DNA of 64,000 nucleotides from Perkinsus olseni (Eukaryota > Perkinsozoa > Perkinsida > Perkinsidae): positions 124,001 to 188,000 of the forward strand of contig JABANP010000016.1 of assembly GCA_013115135.1 (NCBI GenBank), read 5' to 3'. A program made the position numbers and the translations under genes. How positions within the stretch are numbered: position 1 is the stretch's first letter; each line of letters begins with the position of its first letter. The notes below the pieces were generated by a model. That model saw only the letters and a list, made by a program, of their open reading frames with translations, was not told the DNA's origin and did no database searches. Positions 54,426-64,000 of the stretch are shown piece by piece.

Positions 54426-55994
54426 ATGGCGCCCAATCGTCGTCGTTCCCGGGGCTCTGTGAGCTCGATATCATCTGTAAAAAGTCTCGAGTCCCAGGAG
54501 AGCCGAAAGAGTGTTAAAGTAGGCGGCACGCCTGACTTCACTGCCGTCTTTAACGTCGTTATGACCGCCGTTGGGGTTGGCCTGCTCGCCCTCTCCAAGG
54601 CCACGGCGAGTGTCGGCTACGTGGCCGGCATCATTTTTATTCTCGCGTGTGGCACTATTGGGTGGTGTATGGTCTACCTCCTGTACAAGTGCCGAGTGAT
54701 GGCCCTGACTCTCGGCCTCGAGCACGTCCCCACCTATGAAGACCTCGGTCGTGCTGCATTCGGGAAAGTAGGCCGCACTATTGTCGCCATCTGCCTCCAC
54801 ATTTCCCTCATTGGTACGTCCTGTGTCCTTATGCTTCTGCTAGGGCAAAACTCGTACCACATTTATGACGGCATTGGTGTTGATATCTGGGTTATCATCT
54901 GGACTGTCATCCTCATGCCTATCAACTGGCTCAAGACGATGCGTGAGATCGGATACATGTCCAGCACTGTGGGGGTCTTCTCTATCCTCCTCACCCTGGT
55001 AGGACTCACGGCAGCCGGTTTATCCAAGGCCTTCACTGCTAGCCCCCATGGACCCTATGAGGCGCTCGTGCCTAGGCCGTTGTCCCTCATGGGAGGGTAC
55101 ACGACCTTTTCTTTCGCCTACTCCGTCACTTGTAGCACGACGACGGTTACTCATGATATGCGCAACCCCACCCACGCCCCGAAGGTATTTGCCATCTCCT
55201 TCGCGTGCCTCATCTTCATCTATGGCTTGGTAACTCTGGCTGGATATCTGGGCTGGGGGCAGAAGCTTCTGTGCTATGACAATGTCCTTGAAGCGATGTC
55301 CAAAGACGCTTTTGGATACGTATCTTTTGTTGGCATCATCATGCTCTCAGCAACTCACTATGCAGTCCTATTGCACCCGTCCTGCCGCGCCATAGAGTAT
55401 CTTACTGGTCTTGAGGACGGCACCGTCAAGGCACGGAAGCTTGGACGCTGGCCGACTCTCATTATCACTAGTGGCCTGCGGAGCCTGCTTGTGGTCGTCA
55501 CCGCAGTGATCGCCATAACAGTACCCAATTTCTCACTGCAAATAGATCTGCTTTCGGCCGTTACGTATACGCTTATACATTTGATATTTCCGCCCCTATT
55601 TTACATGCGATTGAAGCACAAGTCAGCTGGGCGTGCTAGACCAGGCAACTTGGGTACTGTTAAAGGAAAGCTCCTGACCGGCTCGCTGTTGCTGCTCATG
55701 GTCATCGCCTTGGTGGCCTCGGGCGTCACCATCTATAAGACTGTTGAGCCTGGTCCTACCGCAGCCATCTGCGAAAGGATGAAGACTCCTGCTGCGGAAC
55801 CGACCGCAAAAGCGAGGGTCGCCTCAGGGGTGGAAGTGATCGATATGGAGGGCCTGGATGAGCTGGACGAACGGGACGACGAGGAGATTCCTACACGTGA
55901 TGATGATAGTGTTCGTGGCGACTATGAGAGGCTACCGGGCAAGAAGCCCTCACCCACCGAGAGTGGGGCCAGGTCGTCTGATGAAGAAATGTGA
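54426..55994 (+). CDS. Amino-acid transporter, AAAP/SLC38 type
   Basis: An intact single-exon gene of 522 residues. After a Ser/Arg-rich cytosolic N-terminus (MAPNRRRSRGSVSSISSVKS) come the first helix with FNVVMTAVGVGLLALSKA, about ten further membrane segments (for example YVAGIIFILACGTIGWCMVY, LIFIYGLVTLAGYLGWGQKL, LLVVVTAVIAITVPNFSLQI) and an acidic, Glu/Asp-rich C-terminal tail. The first helix GVGLLALxxA and the central SFAYSVTCSTTTVTHDMRNP are typical of the family, which carries neutral amino acids with H+ or Na+. It is the only long intron-less gene here; recent retroposition or transfer is possible but untested. Confidence 0.88.
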   Translation: MAPNRRRSRGSVSSISSVKSLESQESRKSVKVGGTPDFTAVFNVVMTAVGVGLLALSKATASVGYVAGIIFILACGTIGWCMVYLLYKCRVMALTLGLEHVPTYEDLGRAAFGKVGRTIVAICLHISLIGTSCVLMLLLGQNSYHIYDGIGVDIWVIIWTVILMPINWLKTMREIGYMSSTVGVFSILLTLVGLTAAGLSKAFTASPHGPYEALVPRPLSLMGGYTTFSFAYSVTCSTTTVTHDMRNPTHAPKVFAISFACLIFIYGLVTLAGYLGWGQKLLCYDNVLEAMSKDAFGYVSFVGIIMLSATHYAVLLHPSCRAIEYLTGLEDGTVKARKLGRWPTLIITSGLRSLLVVVTAVIAITVPNFSLQIDLLSAVTYTLIHLIFPPLFYMRLKHKSAGRARPGNLGTVKGKLLTGSLLLLMVIALVASGVTIYKTVEPGPTAAICERMKTPAAEPTAKARVASGVEVIDMEGLDELDERDDEEIPTRDDDSVRGDYERLPGKKPSPTESGARSSDEEM

Positions 55995-56243
55995 CTCGCT
56001 GCTTCGACAGCTCCATTCGCCTTCCGATTCTAGCGCGGTACATGTTGTGTTTCTCTGTGGACTAAGTGGGTTCTCTCTCTGGAATTACAGCATTGCCGAG
56101 AAGTGCTCGGTAGAATAGTGAGTTCGGCTCGTCACTCACGCCCACGGTTGCATTGGTTCCCATTGGGCACCAACCCCCATCCAGGGGACTCCCCACGCAA
56201 AAGTTCAATACAACAGAAACAATCATCGCATGCTGAAGAGCAT

Positions 56244-57297
56244 TCATGCATTAATCTCGGGTACCGTCTCCCTAGCGATATCCTCCTCTGCCATCTCTTC
56301 ACGAAGCTGTGCCCGAACACGCTGCTCTTCATCCAAGAGCCACAACGGCTTGATGTATCTAAGACGCCGAACTCCACACGCCCCTCGTCATCCATTCGTA
56401 AAGCTCACCGAACCTTCGCTCCTCGCGCCCTCATCTTCTCCATGTAATGCACCATCGCTAGGTTGGGGCGAGCTGTCTTGGGGAGGACCTCGAACTTCCA
56501 CGGCTTGATATGGGCCCGAAGAGCTACTCTCTCCATGTACCTGGAACAAGCCATGCAAGCAGCTGGGGAGACTCCAGACGGCACCTACACCACAGTCACG
56601 CTACCGCCGACTCTCTTGATCATATCAATGGACGACTGATCCACACTGGCGACCTCGATGTCCACCTTGGTAACTGTCAAAAGCTGTCGACGGGCGTCTT
56701 CAGCCGACCGGCAAGAAAACTACGGGAAAGGATAGTCGTTGTAGTTGAAAAGACGGACGCCATTGCGGACACGTTTGACGCATCTGCTCTCGAAGAGGTG
56801 CCGCTGTGTGATGGGGTACCTCGTGTCCAACCGACCATGCTCGATGAACTTCCTAACGAAAACGAAGCTGCGGGGATAGGTGACACGCTACAGGATTCTG
56901 ACCTGAGTCTAGCGAGGCTTAAGGTCTCCAACTGCTGATACTTGCTCGACATTTCCCTCTTTTAGCTCCCGGCCACTTAGGGAACCTGAGCTGCCGCGCA
57001 TTCGGGACGCCTCACAACACAGGGTGCCTTACTTGGTGTAGTAAGCCCGATTGCCGCCATCCCAAGTCTCAGGGTCCTAAAGTAGGCGGCCGTCGGTCCT
57101 GCAGATTGTTGAGGGATTCTACTACGGCCTTACCACATCCATGCCTCGGTCGTGCTGTAACTTGATGCCACGCTGACTCTTGCCTCTGCCTCTTACGCGT
57201 TTTTTCTTTTTCTTCTGAACCTGTAGTTAACGTTGTAATAAGCGTAGCAAAGGGTTGGGCACTCTCATCGCACTTGCCGACCGTGACCATTCCTCAT
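56244..57297 (-). CDS. MRPL15: Mitochondrial ribosomal protein uL15m
   Basis: A large-subunit protein of mitochondrial ribosomes. It starts MRNGHGRQ at 57297 and, after a short intron, continues VQKKKKKRVRGRGKSQRGIK. A later exon has RKFIEHGRLDTRYPITQRHL, matching the uL15 L..fI..GRLD...PIT...L segment, then VDIEVASVDQSSIDMIKRVG followed by GSVTV, and after an intron RVALRAHIKPWKFEVLPKTA and RPNLAMVHYMEKM; the last exon after a GTGAGC...GTCTTAG intron gives YIKPLWLLDEEQRVRAQLRE and stops at 56244. The GGSVT...LRAxxKPxKFEVLPxxARP block is diagnostic. The middle exons (56700-57100) are not fully resolved. Confidence 0.78.
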
Positions 57298-57615
57298 GTT
57301 CTTAGCGCAGATAGGGAAGAATGGTCGGCTAGTGTAGGCGAAACGAGGGTTGAAAGGTCGCGGTGTGAACCGCTGTAGAAGCTCCGCCTGTCCAGCGCCT
57401 CCGCCACCGTCCGCCACTCTGAGAGACTCGTAGCAGCAGCGTGAAGACCAAGGCAGGAGCGGCCTACTTGGTGCTGTCAGGGGTCGACGCAGAGACCGAG
57501 CAGAAGAGGCGACAGATCGGCTGTCTGGGTCGAACGAGGGGTAGCGCTCTCAAGGCATACCGGGCTAGCCGGGAGGAGGCATGCATGGGCCAAAAACACT
57601 GGCTGGTGGATCCCC

Positions 57616-60600
57616 CTACAGATGTATTGAACAACTCAAGCAACGACTCAGCGATTGACGTTGAAACGGGTACACGTTGTTGCTAGGAGCTGCTGGAGTA
57701 CTTGGAGGACCTGACAATATCAGTTCGATCGTCATCAGACCACCAGTCGGGAGCACACTCACGCTTCCTCGCAGGAGTGCCTCCTTCTCCTCACCGAGGT
57801 TGTTACTAGCCTTGCACTTGGCCAGGAAGTTCGAGGTAAGAACATCGTCATGCATGACCTGCACGGCAACGCTACTCTGGGACGACTTCCAAAGTGCTTC
57901 TAAGCTACAGCGTTGGCGAAGTGTATCCAGTCCTTGGTCGGGTCGGCGATGCCGCTGGTGCCGCCGCTGGCCAGGAACGCCAGTCTTTCTATCATCGCAC
58001 TCATCCAACTATGCACAGCATCACCACCGAGGATGACATCTTCGAGAGCGCTCAGTAACTGACAACGCAAGGGCATGCGTGCAAGCCGCAGCAAGCCCTG
58101 GGTCGGCCTACCTCGCGGTCGATGACTCTTGCAGCCCCTCGCCAATCACCGGCGTGCAGGTAGCATACGGCAGAGGCCAGACCTGAGAAGGACACAGTCA
58201 GGACTACGGCAATACAGTATCTTCGTAATACGGGAGTCCCTCGTCCGCGGGTCAATCCGTGGGGCCACTGCCGACCATAGCAGGGCATTGAGGTCGTCCT
58301 CTCCCAAGAGGGCCGTGAGCGCTGCGATGACGGGCTGTGGGAACAGTCCTTCCCTTCCAGGAAACCTAGAGACGATGAGGGATGGCGAGGTACGACATAG
58401 GGCAGGCAGCCGCACTACACTGGCGCGCCTCGGTCGTCTATGGGCAGACTCAGGACGGTCCGGAGGAAGGCGTCAGAGGGCTGTGGTATGTTACGGTAGA
58501 TGAGGTCGGTGACGAGCTGCTGCACGGCCGTCGAGGGAACCCACAGGTACTCGCAGTATACCTGAGCACGACGATGAAGGGAGCCGAGCCTAACACTAGA
58601 CTGACCAGTGCTGCCCACGGCCACAGGCCGATGGTCTCCAGCCATTGAGCCGTTATCGACGCCAAACGTGTAGCTGGGAGGGACCCCAAGGTGGCCTCTG
58701 AGATACACGAACATGTGGATAGTGGCAACCACAGTGAGCCCACCTCCATCGAGAGTCGAGTAGGTGAGGAACGCTAAGAAGGCTGTGAAGGGTTCGGGTA
58801 CGGCGCAGTTGAGCAGGGCCTCGGCTAGTCTGCGAAGGGGAACGAGCTCCAGAGGGATATTGCCCTTGGTAAGGTGACTTTTACGTATCGGGTTTGGCTA
58901 CCCCTGCCCGGACTCTCAAGAGCTCCCAGTCCACACCAGAGCCCTGGCCGACAGCTTCAATGGTCTCCACGAGTGAGCTGAGGGTGGCGATGACCTTGCC
59001 GCCATCAACACTCAGAGGCGATGGACTTACTATCGCTGGCCATCAGGCTTCGTGCCATAGCAGTAGTAGGCTGCGAACTTGGCCGTCCACGACGAGCAAC
59101 GGCTGAGCACTTCCTCAGAGCCCACCTCACCTGAGGGGTGGTGGAACTGGACCCGCCAGTCCTTGCCAAGCTACCTACCTGCCAGGAGTTGGTACACCGC
59201 TGCCACTGTGCCCTTGATCTCTCCGGAGCTGTCCAGTTTCCACTGAGCCAGCTGCTGCCTTAGAATCGATACCGTACCCTCACCTATGAAGGGAGTGGTC
59301 GGCCGGAAGGAGGGGACAAGATTACTCCGAGCACTCTCCCAATCCGTAGAGTCGAAGCCGAGGATGGCGGCGATACGAGCCAGTCGCGGATACCCAGCTG
59401 CCTGCAGCGACCTGGTCGCGCCTGTCACCTGAAAAGCAGCGCGCGCGTGGATACCAACTTTTCGGTGGCTTTCGAGCTCACATCAGCGGCGATGAGTTGA
59501 TGGAACGCTCGCTGTAAGGCATCAGACTCCGCAGGGATGGGGGAGTTCACGTCCGATAACCACGGCCGAAGATCGTCTGAGGTGCCGTCTGACAAGTAGG
59601 AGATAAGCCAGGGCAACAGAACCCTCTAGGCCCTCATCAGACAACTACGTAAAGCGGCATTCCGCAGCGTATCGATGCCGCGCGAATGGGACACAGTATC
59701 CATGATCTCAGAGCCGCCATAGATACACTTCTGTGCGAAATCGTGGCCAAAACCAGGATCGCACACATTACTTAAGCTCGCATCAGCTACGGTATCATGA
59801 ATCTTACGACGCAGTTGAATGATTGCTCAACAGGAACAGAAATAGCAGAGGACAATGAACAAGCATCTACCTTCCCGCATGCCAGATAGCAGAGCAAAGG
59901 TACTCCTTTTCCGACGGATATCCGGGGCCCTCTTCGTACGACCGGTAGATGTCGAACAGCTCCGGAGCCGCAGTGGACTCTGACAGGAACGCTACCAACG
60001 ACACTGTCATCAGACGAAGCACCACCTTGAGGGTCCACTGAGGTGAGGGCCGAGAAACACTGCTCCACAAAGGAAGCATCGAGACTCTCCGCAGAAGGCA
60101 GAACTGGCAAGAGGACCTACTAAGGATAGCAGTGACGAACTGAGATGACGTATGAGAGCGCACCTTCACTCGGTATCGGTTGAGCGTGGCCTCGACGGGC
60201 ATGGCCATTCGACCATCCAGTCCTATGCTCGCCCGAAAGGACAGATGCTGCTGCAGATACGGCTGAAGGAGGGACAGTCGACTAGCGACTGATGAGGCCC
60301 GGTACTACATGTCTGAGCTTAGGCCATTGACCTAGCAGGGACGGGCCAGCTGCAGCCTCGCTGGAGACCATGTCGTAGTAAGTGGGTTTGTAGGCAGCGA
60401 ATGCCCCGGGCTGGACAGCGCGCCCACCACCAAAGACCTCACCAACTTCCGCGTCGTATCTGCGTGACATCGTCTATTATCCCTAGCTCGTCGAGATATG
60501 CCTCGGGCTTGCTGCTGCATTCCATGGTCTGCTTATGTGTCACACCCGATGCCCAGTATGACCTGGATGCCTTAGTCGTGTCGCCCTCCTCTTCCTCCTC

Positions 60601-60687
60601 AGTCGAGGTCTCTCCACCCTCGAACATGTCCTCATCGGCATCATCGTCGAGTTTACCACTGACCTCGACCGAGGTCGAGGGATCCAA
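57616..60687 (-). CDS. Nup96/Nup145C-like nucleoporin candidate
   Basis: Start at 60687 (MDPSTSVEVSGKLDDDADED), acidic, followed by KPEAYLDELGIIDDVTQ, VGEVFGGGRAVQPGAFAAYK, GRMAMPVEATLNRYRVKV, then ALQRAFHQLIAADVSSKATE, GATRSLQAAGYPRLARIAAI, LRQQLAQWKLDSSGEIKGTV plus AAVYQLLAG, SLIVSRFPGREGLFPQPVIA, AVCYLHAGDWRGAARVIDRE and, at the end, TSNFLAKCKASNNLGEEKEA, stop 57616. The pattern C/R..A...G..RLA.......(15-40)...QL..W...I....YxLL.G is that of the Nup96 helical domain of the Y-complex. All helices, many introns. The family call rests on this pattern alone and could be another alpha-solenoid protein. Confidence 0.5.
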
Positions 60688-60773
60688 TACCTATTCAACG
60701 ACTCGCGCACGCCGGACTCAAATATACTGTCGTCGTTGTCACCCCCTAGAACGGAGCGTATTCGGGAGTGTTG

Positions 60774-61296
60774 TTAAAAACGCATGCAACTGAGGTTGAA
60801 TGTTGTGTCGATCGGAAGGTATGGACCTCCTTCACTGACGCTACAGTGGGGTGATGTACCATAAAGGAGGTAATTTGAAATCTTGCTGGCATGGGCTCGT
60901 GGGACCAGCCGGAGAGGTCGTGAAAGTTGGCAAAAGTTCAAGTGTAAAATGAGTCGATACAACCCGCCGAGGCGCACGATTGTGTTGGTGAAATACGATG
61001 GATCCCAGACGAACTCCGAAATCGTGATGAGCAGGATCAAAAAGCCCTGAACCGAAATCTCAGCCAGAGCAACTCTTGCGTCCCACACGTTGCACGACCC
61101 TGCCACCATCTCCCCACATTACCGTGCCCTTCAATAGCCTATCCCACTCCCCTGTAGCCATAGTCTTGGCCTCAGGGCCGTGCAGGGGGCTGTCGTCTAG
61201 ATCGTCCCCATCGTCCGACGAGGACATGTCCGCATCCCACAGGGCGTCCACGCCGAGCCGAGCCATGAGATGAGACAAGTCACTTGAAGATGCCAT
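60774..61296 (-). CDS. Unrecognised short protein
   Basis: Opens MASSSDLSHLMARLGVDALW at 61296 with an acidic patch (SSSDDGDDLDD) and continues ATGEWDRLLKGTVMWGDG. An intron probably starts soon after; the downstream minus frame to 60774 is of uncertain relevance. It lies between the nucleoporin candidate and LSM2. The start 81 bp from the LSM2 stop fits the compact layout. It could be the 5' part of the nucleoporin gene. Confidence 0.4.
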
Positions 61297-61376
61297 AAGT
61301 TGAAGACAAGCCCACCCCCTCGGAATGGAAAACTCAACAGCACGAGAAGCCAGTAACTTGTGTCCACGGCTGATGA

Positions 61377-61935
61377 TCACTTAGCAGTCTCAATCCTGTT
61401 AACCCCACCCTGAGCCAGCTCCTTGCGACATTGATCAGTTAACGCCTGCAATGTAGCATAAAATGCAATAGCGGCTCTCTGCACTCACCTCAGTGTGCAG
61501 ATCTGGAAGGTGGATGTATCGTACCACACTTCCTCGTATGAAGCAGTTACGTAGAGACAGCAGGTGAGGGTACTGAGAGAAAATACTAAAACCCTGGTAG
61601 ACGAGGAACACGCCAGAGCAATACTCACGGGAAGACCTTCCTCGGCAGGGCAAGTCGACAATCACACTCACTAAGCTTCATTTTGTGAACTCAACGGCAT
61701 TCAGCGCTAGTCGGCACAGAATTCTTACTTGTTCCGGGTTGTTGATAGAGATGTTCTTCAGTTTAACATTGAAGTACTGATCCACCGCCTGCAAGGTGCC
61801 TGCCACGACGCCCGTTGCCCTCCCCTCTCGATAAGCCCCCCGGATACTACCCGTTATTTGAACGTCATTTTTCATTTCCACGGTGACCTGGGCGCCGCTG
61901 TCGACAAGATTCTGGAAGAAGTCGAAGAAGAGCAT
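61377..61935 (-). CDS. LSM2: U6 snRNP Sm-like protein LSm2
   Basis: LSm2 is part of the LSm2-8 ring on U6 snRNA and the LSm1-7 ring in mRNA decay. Starts MLFFDFFQNLVDSGAQVTVE, then MKNDVQITG; a GTAGTA...GTGGCAG intron is removed before TLQAVDQYFNVKLKNISINN. A second, longer intron leads to YPHLLSLRNCFIRGSVVRYI (Sm2 motif FIRGxxVRYI), and after a third to ALTDQCRKELAQGGVNRIET, stop at 61377. The length (about 95-100 aa) and motif order fit LSm2. The second intron, about 160-200 bp, is long for this locus. Confidence 0.95.
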
Positions 61936-62917
61936 CCCGACCAACAACGCTGAAAAGCTGACTTCGACCCGACCCTTCCTCCCCCCAACAGTGGGTGATA
62001 CCCGTGAGCTACTCCGTAACACAAGAGCTGTGAAGTATGGTTAATAGATGGTTATAGCTACCCTCGTCAAGACGACCACCACGAAGGTATGAGCAACAAA
62101 ATTGGCTGGCAAGTTACGCCATCATCCTCTCCTCGACCAAGCAAAGCCCTCCGTACAACAAGGCCAAGCGATGGTCTCAGCCATCGCGCCACAGCAGAAG
62201 AAGATGAATGGCCGAGCAGAAATATCGGATAGAAACAAGCACCGTGAGCCACTTCCTCACTGGAGTGTCCGAAAGGGGAAACTTTCCACCACAAGAGCGT
62301 ACAGCTGGTAGTGAGAAGGAAGATGTTGTTACCCCGATCAACAGCATCCAGGAGACTCGATGACTCCGTGAAAAAAGAGCTGGGTGCAGCAAACAGGTAC
62401 AGATACCGCTGTTTTACGCAGTATCACTGTGAGCGCAAAGTCTCCTTACTTTCCGATGTCCTGTCACAAGTTTATAGAGCCTCTCTCGGTAGCGGGCGTA
62501 GTGGTCGATAAGGACACGACCACTACGGCGCCGTCCGAGAAGCAGCAAAAACTATCACCGTTTTTCCTGTTTTTCTACTAGATGGTATTAAGCAATGCAG
62601 CCATGGTACAGTGAATAAATATGCAACGACAATAGCGACCCTTCCCGCTGAGCCTGACGAGGGGCGATCGAAGATTTAGGAGCTCCTCGAACGCCTGTCC
62701 GCCAGGACCCGAGTATATCTAGTTTTCATTAGGCTACCGACGATGACAGAAAATAGTAATAATAGAGCAATAATAAATTACCCATCAGCCTTTCGGGGAG
62801 GTAGGCCACCCGACGGCGGCGGCGGTAGCCTTACCGCCTCAGTACAAATAAGAATGATACCTTCAGCAGACAAGAAGGGTAGCAGCAGCAGTCCATTGTG
62901 ACTGAGGGCAATCCTGT
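61936..62917. other. Intergenic or unresolved stretch
   Basis: Short frames on both strands between 62067 and 62581 include a hydrophobic minus-strand one (62177-62392), but no consistent gene could be built. 62730-62900 is AT-rich with a GGCGGCGGCGG run near 62812-62825. Nothing else supported. Confidence 0.4.
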
Positions 62918-63852
62918 TCAACACGCTGAAACGACTAGTGTCTTGTCCACGCCGTCCAAACCCTCCACAACCAGCGAGATGGCACTCTTGCCCGCTTCAT
63001 CACGGCCATTTAGGTTACAAAATATTATTAACGGTGAAGCAGCGGCTGTACCTGAGTTCCGGCAGTCTCGCTGTTGATTACCGCCCTTCCTTCTACCTCG
63101 AGATAAGCTCTCTTTACGGATCGCCCTTTTCCTTTGTACCATGGCACTGGTATCATGAGGGGCTTCCTTGTGCAGCTCTCCAGACTGAGTTCTTTGTTTT
63201 TTAATTGGTGGTTCTGGGACCGCATCTTTATCTTCCACCTCGGTAATAGTACCATCGCTAGAGGTGTCAGAAAGATAATTGTACTGATGATGATTGTGAC
63301 CAGGGTTGACTTCACCGATCTTCGTAGCATCAAGCAGATCTTCATTGCCGCTCTCGTCCCCATCGACAGCAGCAACAGCGTCATCGCTCAGTTTTGCTTT
63401 GGGGCTCAGGGGCCGGGCACATCGTCGAGGTCTTTGCCTTAGTAATGAACGACGGCTCTGCAAAACCCTTGCTGACTATCGTCAAGCCAAGACCAAGCTT
63501 CTGCGCCTGAAAAAATCATCCTCTCCCACAACAAGGGAACGCTCAGGACCTTGCGATTGAGCAGCTCCACAAGTGGCTTCTGCTGCTGATTGAGCTGTGC
63601 CCTGCCTTCCTCTGTCTGGATCATATCGAGCATAGCTGACCCGCGGAGAGAGACAGAGGCTTCTTCTGGCAATGGCTTCAAGCCCTCATTGCAGCAGCCG
63701 ACTTCCTTCGACACTTCACCGTCACAAAATTTATCGAAAACATTGGTGGTTGTAGTGGTAGTAGCGAAGGAGCAGACCATGAAGGTGAAACAGAGATTGC
63801 TACGGGAGCTCCCCTTACGCCGCCCAGAGAGGCCCCGAACTCGGAGCATCAC
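62918..63852 (-). CDS. Unrecognised protein, acidic with nuclear-type basic cluster
   Basis: The first block (to 63439) starts in a frame with MVCSFATTTTTTNVFDKFCD or an earlier Met at 63852 and includes EEGRAQLNQQQKPLVELLNR and WSWLDDSQQ. After a frame change near 63460-63480 (probably an intron) comes KLSDDAVAAVDGDESGNEDL, a second acidic part and PPIKKQRTQ, a likely nuclear localisation signal, with a basic RKRAIRKESLSRGRRKGG. The frame stops at 62918. No domain recognised. The N-terminal and C-terminal parts could belong to different genes. Confidence 0.4.
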
Positions 63853-64000
63853 AATCGCACAGGTAAGGCACGATCATGCCACTATGAGTCGACACTGGTA
63901 AATTGTCATCATGAAGAGGAAGCTAAGGCCCCCAAATCCTCTCGGCGATGGACGCCATGACCGGCCACTTTACGGGCGGTAGAAGGTGGCCTCCATGGTA

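Noticed and set aside
56510..56938. Plus-strand 142-codon frame
   Set aside because: The opposite strand carries uL15m exons with diagnostic motifs; the plus frame has no family content.
57441..57686. Plus-strand 81-codon frame
   Set aside because: No family content and no splicing partners; it overlaps the 3' side of the minus-strand nucleoporin candidate.
1..64000. Spliced-leader RNA gene, tRNA, rRNA
   Set aside because: I looked for the dinoflagellate/Perkinsus spliced-leader core ending TTGGCTCAAG and for tRNA- or rRNA-like blocks by eye and found none; a covariance-model search would be decisive.

Overview
The window is eukaryotic nuclear DNA, most likely from an alveolate and, by inference, from a Perkinsus-like protist. 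The direct evidence is an alveolin (inner membrane complex protein) at 50.8-51.6 kb, dense GT-AG introns mostly about 40-65 bp long, closely packed genes on both strands, and several secreted protein families I recognise from no model organism. The genus is an inference from gene style, not from a marker.

Layout. 0-9 kb is accessory and gene-poor. It holds two copies of a ~1.85 kb segmental duplication, each carrying a gene for a 259-residue secreted protein, a dead non-LTR retroelement tail, GCGAAATTGA-type repeats and a striking cluster of very short-loop palindromes (2.9-5.3 kb). 10.0-13.6 kb carries translation factor eIF2-gamma and the ribosome-assembly KH protein PNO1, both on the minus strand. 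13.9-20.5 kb (plus) holds helical proteins I cannot name, ending in an Ataxin-10-domain protein. 20.6-31.0 kb (minus) contains a small protein, an SR-type RRM protein, a NADAR-FHA fusion, an organelle-RNA helical-repeat (RAP-type) protein, an unnamed protein, an RRM plus LOTUS-like protein and a coiled-coil protein. 31-33 kb has direct repeats and ribosomal protein eL39. 33.1-36.7 kb is a tandem array of three cysteine-rich, Ser/Thr-rich, apparently GPI-anchored surface proteins. 37.0-40.5 kb is BOP1/ERB1 (60S assembly). 40.7-46.97 kb is a P4-ATPase lipid flippase. 47-56 kb (plus) has a coiled-coil protein, zeta-COP, a ubiquitin-like protein, an alveolin, an LRR protein running into a PAQR/hemolysin-III membrane protein, and an intron-less amino-acid transporter. 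56.2-63.9 kb (minus) has mitochondrial uL15, a Nup96-like nucleoporin candidate, a short unknown, LSM2 and a nuclear acidic protein.

Housekeeping genes for ribosome biogenesis and translation (eIF2-gamma, PNO1, BOP1, eL39, uL15m), RNA processing (SR protein, LSM2) and membrane traffic (zeta-COP, flippase) form the core; no operon-like logic is claimed. Two themes stand out. Eight places in conserved genes need exactly one surplus nucleotide skipped, mostly in mononucleotide runs (insertion-type sequence error, or +1 frameshifting). The palindromes almost always have spacers of exactly 1 or 3 nt. No tRNA, rRNA, spliced-leader gene or CRISPR array was recognised. Exon joins were read by eye; where a join was uncertain the entry gives the outer limits of the coding region.
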